Shown: positions 18,068 through 25,321 of the stretch, piece after piece
How positions within the stretch are numbered: the stretch's first letter is position 1
Layout: the number at the start of each line of letters is the position of its first letter
Source of the DNA: Nitrospira sp.
Lineage (GTDB): Bacteria > Nitrospirota > Nitrospiria > Nitrospirales > Nitrospiraceae
Assembly: GCA_016715825.1 (NCBI GenBank)
Contig: JADJXO010000002.1
Location: 186,001 to 250,000 of the forward strand
Reading direction: 5' to 3'
DNA: 64,000 bases
The notes under the pieces: generated by a model
The model's input: the letters and a program-made list of their open reading frames with translations, nothing else
Told to the model about the DNA's origin: nothing
Database searches by the model: none
Translations under genes and position numbers: made by a program

Positions 18068-18964
18068 ATGAACAAGTTGATCAAGAAGGCCGATGTCCTC
18101 ATCGAGGCCCTCCCCTACATCCGGACATTTCGCGGAAAAACCGTGGTCGTCAAATACGGCGGCCATGCCATGACCGACTCCTCCCTCAAGGAACGGTTCG
18201 CGCAAGATGTGGTCCTGCTCAAGTACGTGGGGATCAACCCGGTCATCATTCATGGTGGGGGACCCCAGATCGACAAAATGCTCGATCGCCTCGGCATCCA
18301 AGCCAAGTTCAGGCATGGTGTCCGGATCACCGACGCTGCCACGATGGAGATCGTGGAGATGGTCCTGGCGGGAAAGATCAACATGGAACTGACCGACCTG
18401 ATCACCCGGCACGGCGGCAGTGCGGTCGGGTTGAGCGGGAAAGACGGTGGGTTGATTCTCAGCAAGCCATTGACGGCCAAGGCCTGGGCTGAAAGCCTTG
18501 ATCGTGATTTGGAAGGTGAGGATAGAGAAGGTGATTTCGGATTGGTCGGTGATATCGAAAAGGTCGATCCTGGCTTGCTCCGGAACCTCCAAGAGGATCA
18601 CTACATTCCGATCATCGCTCCCATCGGAACAGACCGTGAGGGGAACACCTACAATATCAACGCCGATCTCGTCGCCGGATCGATCGCGGGAGCCTTGCGT
18701 GCGGAGAAACTGTTGATGATGACCGACATCAAAGGGATTCGCGATGCCAATGGGCGCCACCTCTCGACCGTGTCTCGCAAAGATGTGCAACGTATGATGA
18801 AGAAGGGAACGATTACCGAAGGCATGATCCCGAAAGTTCATGCCTGCCTCGACGCATTGGCCGAGGGAGTCCACAAGGCCCACATCATCGATGGCCGCAT
18901 ACCTCATGCCGTGCTGCTCGAAATCTTTACGCGCAAAGGCATCGGCACTGAAATCGTCACTTAA
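18068..18964 (+). CDS. argB: Acetylglutamate kinase
   Basis: This enzyme phosphorylates N-acetylglutamate, the second step of arginine biosynthesis. Motifs include VVKYGGHAM near the N-terminus, the HGGGPQI nucleotide/substrate loop, GINPVI, and DLVAGSIAGALRAEKLLMMTDIKG. It has 298 residues, as usual, and the short N-terminal helix MNKLIKKADVLIEALPYI of the kind found in arginine-sensitive forms. It follows hslU by 70 bases and may share its transcript. Confidence 0.97.
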   Translation: MNKLIKKADVLIEALPYIRTFRGKTVVVKYGGHAMTDSSLKERFAQDVVLLKYVGINPVIIHGGGPQIDKMLDRLGIQAKFRHGVRITDAATMEIVEMVLAGKINMELTDLITRHGGSAVGLSGKDGGLILSKPLTAKAWAESLDRDLEGEDREGDFGLVGDIEKVDPGLLRNLQEDHYIPIIAPIGTDREGNTYNINADLVAGSIAGALRAEKLLMMTDIKGIRDANGRHLSTVSRKDVQRMMKKGTITEGMIPKVHACLDALAEGVHKAHIIDGRIPHAVLLEIFTRKGIGTEIVT

Positions 18965-18990
18965 TCGGTCGCCAAACGGAAACCAGCTCC

Positions 18991-19854
18991 GTGCCCGTTG
19001 ATCGTCACCAACTCACAGCAGACCTTCAGGCGCTGGTGGGAGAACGACATCCTCTCACCTCACCAGCCCACTTACAGCAGGCAGAAGCGTACCTGCTTCG
19101 CCAATTCTCAGAAGCAGGTCTCACCGTCACAACGCATTCATTCCACGCCTTAGGCGGCACGTATCGCAACGTTATTGGGGCAGCACTTCCAGCCTCCGCG
19201 CATACCTCACTGCCGCCACTGATCCTCGGCGCGCACTTCGATACCGTAGAAGGCTCGCCAGGCGCCGATGATAATGCGAGCGCGCTTGCCGTGATCCTCC
19301 AGATTGCTCGTCAGGTTCAAGAGATGCCACTGATCAGGCCGCTTCGTCTTATCGCCTTCAACCTCGAGGAAGAGAACTTGCTTGGCAGCGCAGCCTATGC
19401 CTCGTTCCTCAGCGAGACCAGTGAGGCCATCCACGGATCCATCATATTGGAGTGTGTCGGCTATGCGAGCCATCAAGAAGGCTCGCAAAAGAAGCCGCCA
19501 GGCCTCCCCATCAGCATCCCCAGCACTGGTGACTTTATCGGGGTGATCGGGAACGAACGATCCCAGGCACTAGCCGGCTTCGTCGTTCAGGCCATGAAAT
19601 CCCACCTGCCAACCGTGCCACTGGTCGTGCCAGGCAACGGTGAGCTGCTACCAGATACAAGACGCAGCGACCACACCTCTTTCTGGGAGCAGGGCTTCCC
19701 CGCCGTCATGCTGACCGACACGGCAAATTTTCGTAATCCCCACTACCATCGGGCGACCGATACGCTCGAAACACTGAATCTTGACTTCATCGCTTCAGTC
19801 GCCGATGGAGTTACGGCAACGGTCAGGGCGTTGGCCTGTCAACAGAGCACATAG
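18991..19854 (+). CDS. M28 family zinc peptidase
   Basis: This is a probable zinc aminopeptidase of the M28 family. The metal-binding residues can be seen: His in GAHFDTVEGSPGADDNASA (with the bridging Asp in GADDNAS), the Glu pair in NLEEENLLGS, and the late His in RSDHTSFWEQGFPAVMLTD. At 287 residues it is a single-domain enzyme. I see no signal peptide, so it may be cytoplasmic. The start is GTG at 18991 without a strong ribosome site; another nearby start cannot be excluded. It is the last core gene before an accessory island. Confidence 0.85.
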   Translation: MPVDRHQLTADLQALVGERHPLTSPAHLQQAEAYLLRQFSEAGLTVTTHSFHALGGTYRNVIGAALPASAHTSLPPLILGAHFDTVEGSPGADDNASALAVILQIARQVQEMPLIRPLRLIAFNLEEENLLGSAAYASFLSETSEAIHGSIILECVGYASHQEGSQKKPPGLPISIPSTGDFIGVIGNERSQALAGFVVQAMKSHLPTVPLVVPGNGELLPDTRRSDHTSFWEQGFPAVMLTDTANFRNPHYHRATDTLETLNLDFIASVADGVTATVRALACQQST

Positions 19855-20244
19855 CTTTCGTTGACCGACTTCGTTAGACTTTCAGCGGACCTTGCTCGAG
19901 CACGATTCGTCCCTGTTGGACCAATACGAAAAGTTGCTCCTGCTGCTGCAACCTCCCGACGCTCCTAAACGAAGGATCGGCTTCCAGTCGAAGGGGAAAT
20001 CGTGATGCCGACTGGCACACATTTCTGAGATTCTTCTTCCAAGGTGCCCGCCTCAACTCGTCAGCCCCCCACAAGCAATTACAAGAAAGCTGTTCGCTTT
20101 CGATTGGCGTTTGATCTACACGATGTTAGGATCGTTCATGACAAATGTGTGACCAATGACAAGAATCTCGCTCCAGCACGCAACACGTCAATGCGTACGA
20201 TGCCAGTGCGCATACTCAATGATTAGGCGTCAAAGGATAACGTT
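19855..20244. other. Intergenic region at the island border
   Basis: About 390 bases separate the M28 peptidase from the AT-richer nuclease gene. A minus-strand ORF of 66 codons (19874-20074) is open but has no recognisable features or ribosome site, so I do not call it. The base composition becomes AT-richer from about 20070, marking the probable edge of acquired DNA. Confidence 0.4.
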
Positions 20245-21174
20245 ATGGCAGCCTTAGACTTCAAAGAAATTGCCCAAGCAAATCTTGGGTCAGGCGAGCA
20301 AGACTCTTTTGAATTATTTTCTCGAGACTTTCTCGCCTTCCTTGGGTACAAAGTTCTCCTGAATCCATCCCGAGGGGCTGATAGCGGAAAAGATATTGTC
20401 GTCGAAGAAAAAAGAAGCGGCGTCGGTGGCGATACCTTTGTTAAATGGCTAGTGAGTTGCAAACACAATGCACACTCTGGCACCTCAGTTGGCCCAAATC
20501 AAGAGGCAAACATTCGTGATAGGGTTGAAAATAATGCTTGCAGTGGATTCATCGGGATGTACTCAACATTACCCAGCTCCGGTTTGAGCGTGGCGATCGA
20601 AGGGCTAAGAACGAAGATTGAAGCCCAAGTCTTTGACAGCGCCAGAATTGAGGAACGATTGCTCGGTAACAGTGCGGGAATACATCTAGCACGCCGTTAC
20701 TTCCCAGTCTCAATGAAAAAATGGCTTAAGGAGTATCCAAAAGTAGCAAACGTTTTTGCCACTTCACCTACATTAAAGTGCAAGAACTGCAATGCAGAGC
20801 TTCTTGGCAGTCAAGCATCGGGAATAGTTGTTATTTGGGTTGACCATAAGATCAACAAAACAGAGGACTTTTACTGGTGCTGCAAAGGAAGGTGCGACCG
20901 ATCATTAGCCTCTAAAAGACAAAACCCTGATCTCTTTGACAAATGGGAAGACATACCAGATGTTGCAATCCCCTTGATATTTGCTCGCTGGATGATGAGT
21001 CCGCTTAATGAATTACGTAGTGGTAAGCAATATTCAGATCAGGCGTTTGAAAACCTCAAAGAGTTCATATTGAATGTCTATCCATTTGTAGCTCGTGACG
21101 CTACGGAGGAAGAAAATGAGCGTATCAAGAGTCTCACAATGATTCCAGCAGCATTGGGTGGGCTGGGTTATTGA
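20245..21174 (+). CDS. Mrr-like restriction endonuclease-fold protein with zinc cluster
   Basis: This 309-residue protein has an N-terminal PD-(D/E)xK nuclease domain of the Mrr type. FELFSRDFLAFLGYKV is followed by GADSGKDIVV (Asp50) and KWLVSCKHNAHSG, where Lys73 is the catalytic lysine and the usual Glu/Gln two residues before it is Ser71. From about residue 175 a cysteine-rich segment (LKCKNCNAELLG ... WCCKGRC) looks like a zinc ribbon. It probably cuts foreign or modified DNA, but no methylase or helicase is beside it. It is markedly AT-richer than neighbours and sits between core genes and an IS element, so recent transfer is likely. Confidence 0.75.
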   Translation: MAALDFKEIAQANLGSGEQDSFELFSRDFLAFLGYKVLLNPSRGADSGKDIVVEEKRSGVGGDTFVKWLVSCKHNAHSGTSVGPNQEANIRDRVENNACSGFIGMYSTLPSSGLSVAIEGLRTKIEAQVFDSARIEERLLGNSAGIHLARRYFPVSMKKWLKEYPKVANVFATSPTLKCKNCNAELLGSQASGIVVIWVDHKINKTEDFYWCCKGRCDRSLASKRQNPDLFDKWEDIPDVAIPLIFARWMMSPLNELRSGKQYSDQAFENLKEFILNVYPFVARDATEEENERIKSLTMIPAALGGLGY

Positions 21175-21283
21175 ACTCTAAACAATTCATTCAAGCTAAC
21201 GCTACTTTGCGGTGCGGCTTAATGGCCTGCTGCTGGTTTCAATGACACCGAGTTAGGTGTATCACTGAAACCGGAGGTGTGCC

Positions 21284-21755
21284 ATGGAGCGACGCAAGTT
21301 TGCGCGAGAGTTTAAGCTGGAGGCGGTGAAATTAGTTCGAGAACGGGGCGTGACGGTGGCACAAGCCGCACGGGATTTGGGCGTGCACGGGACCGTGGTA
21401 CGCCGCTGGGTCCAAGAGTACACGGCCGATTCGTAACAGGCCTTCCCCGGTCAAGGGCAGATGAAACCGGATCAGGTGGAGATTGAACGCCTCCGACGCG
21501 AGGTGATCAAACTCAAGGCCGAGCGGGACATTTTAAAAAAAGCCGCGGCCTCAGTAATGTCCGGTTGAAAACGGGCCCCTAGCACGGAAAGCCAATGGTA
21601 GCGTGGCGTTTCATTGATATCGAGGTGTCTCCGATTTGAAAATGAAGCGCAGGCCTGATGCTTTGTATATCAACGGGTTACGGCCAGGCAAATGACGTTT
21701 TTCGATTCTGCCGGACACTACTGCCGCAGCCTACTTTGCGAAGGAGTCGCTGTGA
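21284..21755 (+). pseudogene. IS3-family transposase orfA, broken
   Basis: The frame starts at ATG 21284 after GGAGGTGTGCC and encodes the usual helix-turn-helix (MERRKFAREFKLEAVKLV ... VAQAARDLGV). It is cut after 50 codons by TAA at 21434, where CAA is expected. Behind the stop the frame continues as the leucine-zipper region (VEIERLRREVIKLKAERDIL, KKAAA). It is then interrupted at 21551 by a 172-base MITE-like insertion and resumes at 21733 with YFAKESL and a stop at 21753 overlapping the orfB start, as in intact IS3 elements. Confidence 0.85.
21552..21723. mobile_element. 172-bp MITE-like element inserted in the IS3 orfA
   Basis: The insertion begins with CAGTAATGTCCGG (21552-21564) and ends with CCGGACACTACTG (21711-21723), a 13-base inverted repeat with one mismatch. 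It is flanked by a 9-base direct repeat, CCGCGGCCT at 21543-21551 and CCGCAGCCT at 21724-21732, one mismatch. Removing the element and one repeat restores the orfA reading frame exactly (KKAAA-YFAKES). It has no coding capacity, so it must have been moved by a transposase made elsewhere. The parent IS family is not certain. Confidence 0.75.
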
Positions 21756-22616
21756 AGTGCGGGTTCATCGTAAAGCACCGAGGATTCTGGCCGACGGCGT
21801 GGTTGTGCGAGGCGCTCGGTGTCTCGCGGGGTGGGTTCTATGCCTGGCTGACGCGGCCACGCAGCCGGCGCGCTCGTCGCGACGAGATGTTGGGCGTCAT
21901 GATTCGGGCAAGTTTCCTTCAGAGTGACCGGACCTACGGCGCAAGACGCGTGTGGCACGACCTTCTCGCCGAGGGGGGCGTGCGGCCTGCATCGGATTGA
22001 GCGACTAATGCGGCAACAGGCCTTGCGGGCACGGCCCAGACGGCGTCGAGTGCCGGCCAATGCCGCCTCGCAGTCGTCGGGCGCAGTGTCGCCGAATGTG
22101 CTCAATCGCCAGTTTGATGCCCCCGCTCCCAATCGCAAATGGGTGGCCGACTTCACGTATCTCTGGACGGCCGAAGGGTGGCTCTACATCGCTGCCGTTC
22201 TTGATCTCTTCTCCCGACGGCTGGTGGGCTGGTCGATGCAGGCGACGATGACGGCTCAATTGGTTACCGATGCGTTGATCACGGCCATCTGGCGGCGCGG
22301 CAAGCCCGAAGCGGTGTTGCATCACTCGGATCGAGGCAGCCAGTACACCAGCGAGCCGTTCCAACGACTCCTGGCGGACCAGGGCCTTGCTTGTAGCATG
22401 AGTCGCTCCGGCAACTGCTGGGACAACGCGGCGATGGAAAGCTTCTTCTCCTCGTTGAAGACCGAGCGCACGGCGCGGACCACGTACCGCACACGAGATC
22501 AGGCGAAAGCCGATGTGTTTGATTACATCGAGCGCTTTTATAATCCCCGGCGGCGGCACTCCACATTGGGGTATCTCAGTCCAATGGAGTTCGAACGGCA
22601 GGCTCAATTAGTGTAG
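21752..22616 (+). pseudogene. IS3-family transposase orfB, frameshifted
   Basis: OrfB starts at GTG 21752, overlapping the orfA stop, with the HTH_21-type region (FIVKHRGFWPTAWLCEALGV). A run of six G at 21973-21978, where five would keep the frame, shifts it; the rest continues in another frame from GLHRIERLMRQQ. The catalytic DDE residues are intact: Asp in WVADFTYLW, Asp in HHSDRGSQYTS, Glu in NAAMESFFSSLK. The end (YNPRRRHSTLGYLSP) is complete. Without the extra base it would be a normal rve-domain integrase of about 287 residues. Confidence 0.88.
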
Positions 22617-22747
22617 GGTAGTGTCAACCAAACCGGCAGCAGGTCATAACTCAGGTGTTCGGGCTACGCTTCCGCGATCTCTTCCAATCGCCTCTCCACT
22701 GTATATTCCTGAGAAAGGTAGAAGAACAAGGGCGTTAACTGAGAAGC

Positions 22748-23080
22748 CTAGAGAGACTTCAGGTGGTTTGCAGACGGTTGAGCCAGTAATCGGGATGCCG
22801 TTTGGCATGGGCCACAGCTTCGGGTGAGAGATTGAGGGGCTTCCTGTTTCGGAAGGCGATCTACCACCTGCTTGCGCGCCTCTTCCCAAGCAACCCCGGG
22901 AACTCCGGCCTGCGCGGCCCACGCACGTCGCTCAATCTCCACAAGCCATTCTGCGTCACTGCGGGCTCGTCCGGGTTCTACCGGTGGAAGACTGTCAAGT
23001 AATTCGACGACTAATGCTGCACGCTGCTCATCCGTGAGCTGCAGCGCATCCTTGAGGAGTTGCTGGGTGGATGGAGCCAT
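22748..23080 (-). CDS. Addiction-module antitoxin-like protein, no toxin seen
   Basis: The first 75 residues match the putative addiction module component family: LLKDALQLTDEQRAALVVEL, then LLDSLPP, then DAEWLVEIERRAW and WEEARKQVVDRL. Members are usually about 70-80 residues and are followed by a ParE/RelE toxin. Here the frame runs on for about 30 residues of unlike sequence (QEAPQSLTRSCGP...), and no toxin gene follows. The right end of the IS3 element lies about 100 bases further, so loss of the toxin by the insertion is plausible. The start ATG has only a weak ribosome site. Confidence 0.6.
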   Translation of the reverse strand: MAPSTQQLLKDALQLTDEQRAALVVELLDSLPPVEPGRARSDAEWLVEIERRAWAAQAGVPGVAWEEARKQVVDRLPKQEAPQSLTRSCGPCQTASRLLAQPSANHLKSL

Positions 23081-23272
23081 CGATACGCGCTAGCCCATCT
23101 TCCGCAGGAATGAAAGGTTGACTCGGTTCGTTGCTCCGTTGCCGCTTCCCGCTGGTTGATCTATTCCAATCCATGCTCCACCGCGCGTCCACAGGAGAAC
23201 TTTGATTCCGACGCACAATGGATTGCCGTGGTGGGGAGGCTAGTGTAAGCTGACGGTCAAAAGGACTGCCCC

Positions 23273-23590
23273 ATGACGCAAGCGGCTCTCTTGGAACACG
23301 TGACAAAGACCATCATCGACCGGTTTCGACCGAGGCGGATCATGGTATTCGGCAGCCATGCCCGCGGCGAGGCCGGTCCGGACAGCGACTTAGATCTGTT
23401 CATTGAAATGGACACGCCTCACCGCCCACCGGAGCGCGCCATCGAAGTGAGTGAAGTGTTTGGGCTCCGTCCATGGCCGATGGATATCGTCGTGTACACG
23501 CCTGAAGAGGTTCGCCGTCTGCGAAGTGTCAACGGTACGCTTCTCTCCATCATCGAGAAGGAGGGCAAGATGCTGTATGAGCAGCGTTGA
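23273..23590 (+). CDS. MNT-type nucleotidyltransferase (antitoxin candidate)
   Basis: This 105-residue protein is a minimal nucleotidyltransferase of the DNA polymerase beta fold. It has the signature GS(x10)DxD: Gly27-Ser28, Asp39 and Asp41, in the segment MVFGSHARGEAGPDSDLDLF. In known MNT-HEPN pairs the MNT protein neutralises the HEPN RNase, in MntA/HepT by adding AMP. The HEPN gene starts within its last codons (overlap 23577-23590), so the two are translationally coupled. It lies in the accessory island. An older name for the family is HI0073/KNTase-like. Confidence 0.85.
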   Translation: MTQAALLEHVTKTIIDRFRPRRIMVFGSHARGEAGPDSDLDLFIEMDTPHRPPERAIEVSEVFGLRPWPMDIVVYTPEEVRRLRSVNGTLLSIIEKEGKMLYEQR

Positions 23591-23972
23591 GTCCAACTTC
23601 TCAGCATGGTTGCGCAAAGCAGACCACGACCTCCTGAACATCGAGAACAATCTCATCGCGAGGGACGTTCCTTGGGACACGGTGTGTTTTCATGCTCAGC
23701 AAGTGGCGGAGAAAGTCCTCAAGGCCTTTCTCGCCCACCATGGGCGCGAGCTCTTGAAAACCCATGATCTCGTCGCGCTGCTCGCCCAATGCGCAACTAT
23801 CGACCGCACGCTCTCTGATCTCGAAGCCGACTGCCGCAAGCTGACTTCGTACGGCGTTTCGGCTCGCTATCCCGATGATCTCTTCGAACCAGGCGAACCC
23901 GACGGTCGTGAACTTGTGTCTGCCTCCCGTCGACTTCGAGCGAGGATTCTCGCCTTGTTACCAAAAGCCTGA
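23577..23972 (+). CDS. HEPN-domain protein (toxin candidate)
   Basis: This 131-residue, all-helical protein matches the HEPN family (pfam05168 type) with SAWLRKADHDLLNIENNL at the start and CFHAQQVAEKVLKAFLAHHG in the middle. The RNase-type motif Rx4-6H is present as Arg57-ELLKT-His63. The tyrosine two residues after His (HxY), which is AMPylated in HepT toxins, is absent; the sequence is THDL. The ATG at 23577 was chosen because it gives the family start and overlaps the MNT gene by 14 bases. Expected action is RNA cleavage held in check by the MNT partner, by analogy only. Confidence 0.8.
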   Translation: MSSVESNFSAWLRKADHDLLNIENNLIARDVPWDTVCFHAQQVAEKVLKAFLAHHGRELLKTHDLVALLAQCATIDRTLSDLEADCRKLTSYGVSARYPDDLFEPGEPDGRELVSASRRLRARILALLPKA

Positions 23973-24697
23973 TGAGCCCGAACGGCCGGGGCATGACACG
24001 GAAATCAATCCCCAACTCGACACGGCGCGTCATCGCCCAGGTATTTGCTCACCTCGACTACAAGGCCTTGGAATCCGTCTACTGTTACGAAGGTGGTGAG
24101 GAGTTCTGGCAGAAGAAGCGGGAACCCTGTCGGCGATTGGGGACCAACGTAGCCGAGGTTCTCGTCAAGAAGTTACCGCCGGGCGGGCGTAGTTTGTATG
24201 TCGGAGCCGGCGTGACGGAACTGCCGGCCTTGCTGGCCGAAGCGATCGACCGTCAACGCCACGTTGAACCCTATAATCTCCGACGTCTCGAAGTGGCCGT
24301 CCTCAATCGTGCCTGTCGCAACGCCCCGTTCCGTTTTCATGCCTGCGATGCCGCTATGGCACAAGGTCAGTTCGATCATATCTGGATGGTCAGCGTGTTG
24401 AACGACCCGGAACGATTCCCCCATCTTGCGCCGTTATCCTACGGTCGAGCTGATCCGGTCACGTTCAATCCGGAAGGATTTCAGAAAGAACGGCGGGTTG
24501 TCCAAACGATCGTGAATCGATGCATGGCTAAATTGACTGTGCCGGGTGTGGTCACGACGTCAACGGAGGAAGTGGTGTGGATTGCCGACTGGTGCCACCG
24601 GCACACCATTCCCTACCAGGTTGAACGGAAACAGTACGCCACGGCCCTTGTCGGTGATCCGATCTGTTTTATGAGAATTGGAACGTACCGAGGTTAA
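23972..24697 (+). CDS. Rossmann-like protein, possible methyltransferase
   Basis: This 241-residue protein is not identified with certainty. Residues 70-125 look like the start of a Rossmann fold: GGRSLYVGAGVTELPALLAE resembles motif I of SAM methyltransferases, and FRFHACDAAMAQGQFDHIWM resembles motifs III-IV. Later parts have no signature I know. Its ATG shares one base with the HEPN stop (TGATG at 23970-23974), so translation is probably coupled; the next ATG at 23993 is an alternative start. Composition matches core genes. Whether it belongs to the MNT-HEPN module or is simply a neighbour is open. Confidence 0.6.
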   Translation: MSPNGRGMTRKSIPNSTRRVIAQVFAHLDYKALESVYCYEGGEEFWQKKREPCRRLGTNVAEVLVKKLPPGGRSLYVGAGVTELPALLAEAIDRQRHVEPYNLRRLEVAVLNRACRNAPFRFHACDAAMAQGQFDHIWMVSVLNDPERFPHLAPLSYGRADPVTFNPEGFQKERRVVQTIVNRCMAKLTVPGVVTTSTEEVVWIADWCHRHTIPYQVERKQYATALVGDPICFMRIGTYRG

Positions 24698-24703
24698 CGA
24701 GTC

Positions 24704-25240
24704 TTACACCTTGAAACCCGCGTTTTTCCCCGTATCGGACATGTACTGGTTGGCATATCGCACATAATTCTCTGCCGATTCCCTGACCCAGTTCAGCTCT
24801 TGCTCTGTGACCGGACGTTTCACCTTTGCCGGTGAGCCAAGAATCAGGCTCTTTGGCGGGACCACCGTTCCCTCTGTCACCAGCGCACCGGCTCCCACCA
24901 CCGAATCTTCACCAATGATGGCGCCATCCATAATGATCGCGCCCATGCCGACCAATACTCGGTCTCGGATGCTACAGCCGTGTAGGACTACATTGTGGCC
25001 GATCGTGACGCCATCCCCAATGATCAGCGGGTGCGTGTCGTGAGTGACGTGTAGCATACAGAGGTCCTGCACATTCGTACGATTTCCTATGCGAATATAG
25101 TTCACATCGCCACGGATCACAGTGTTGAACCAGACGCTACACTCCTCACCCAGCACGACATCGCCGATCACCACGGCGGTGTCTTCGACAAAACATGACG
25201 TTGGGACCGTCGGCCTGATGCCTTGAAAGGTACGAATCAT
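24704..25240 (-). CDS. Gamma-carbonic anhydrase family hexapeptide-repeat protein
   Basis: This 178-residue protein is a left-handed beta-helix trimer-forming protein of the gamma carbonic anhydrase/YrdA/PaaY family. The hexapeptide repeats run from about residue 15 to 150. The three zinc-binding histidines are likely those in CMLHVTHD and GHNVVLHGC. It could hydrate CO2 or act as an acyltransferase-like protein; the sequence does not decide. I placed the start at the internal ATG at 25240, which gives the family start MIRTFQGIRPTVP; the longer frame would add 48 unlike residues. Confidence 0.85.
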   Translation of the reverse strand: MIRTFQGIRPTVPTSCFVEDTAVVIGDVVLGEECSVWFNTVIRGDVNYIRIGNRTNVQDLCMLHVTHDTHPLIIGDGVTIGHNVVLHGCSIRDRVLVGMGAIIMDGAIIGEDSVVGAGALVTEGTVVPPKSLILGSPAKVKRPVTEQELNWVRESAENYVRYANQYMSDTGKNAGFKV

Positions 25241-25321
25241 GCGAGGCACTCTAGGGGAAATGGTCGATCTCCCGCAAGGGTCTAATTGACAGTCTTTTTG
25301 ACCCTCCCGTAGACTGCCCCT

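Larger units (their letters stand above)
21226..22643 (+). mobile_element. Decayed IS3-family insertion sequence
   Basis: This element carries the two overlapping frames of an IS3-family transposase. Imperfect terminal inverted repeats are visible: the left end (CCTGCTGC, then GGTTT, then TGACAC, 21226-21248) matches the reverse complement of the right end (GTGTCA, then AAACC, then GCAGCAGG, 22621-22643) with one plus three mismatched positions. The inner TGACAC may be the true tip, with the outer pairing belonging to the target. I found no clear target duplication. OrfA has a nonsense codon and an insertion, and orfB a frameshift, so the copy is inactive. Confidence 0.85.

Noticed and set aside
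19874..20074. Minus-strand 66-codon ORF in the gap before the nuclease gene.
   Set aside because: No ribosome site, no family features, and an unusual amino-acid mix; not enough to call a gene.
21641..21663. The motif TGAAGCGCAGGCC in the MITE-like element also occurs near 50891 between gyrB and gyrA.
   Set aside because: Only 13 bases match, without similar flanks or inverted ends; probably coincidence.
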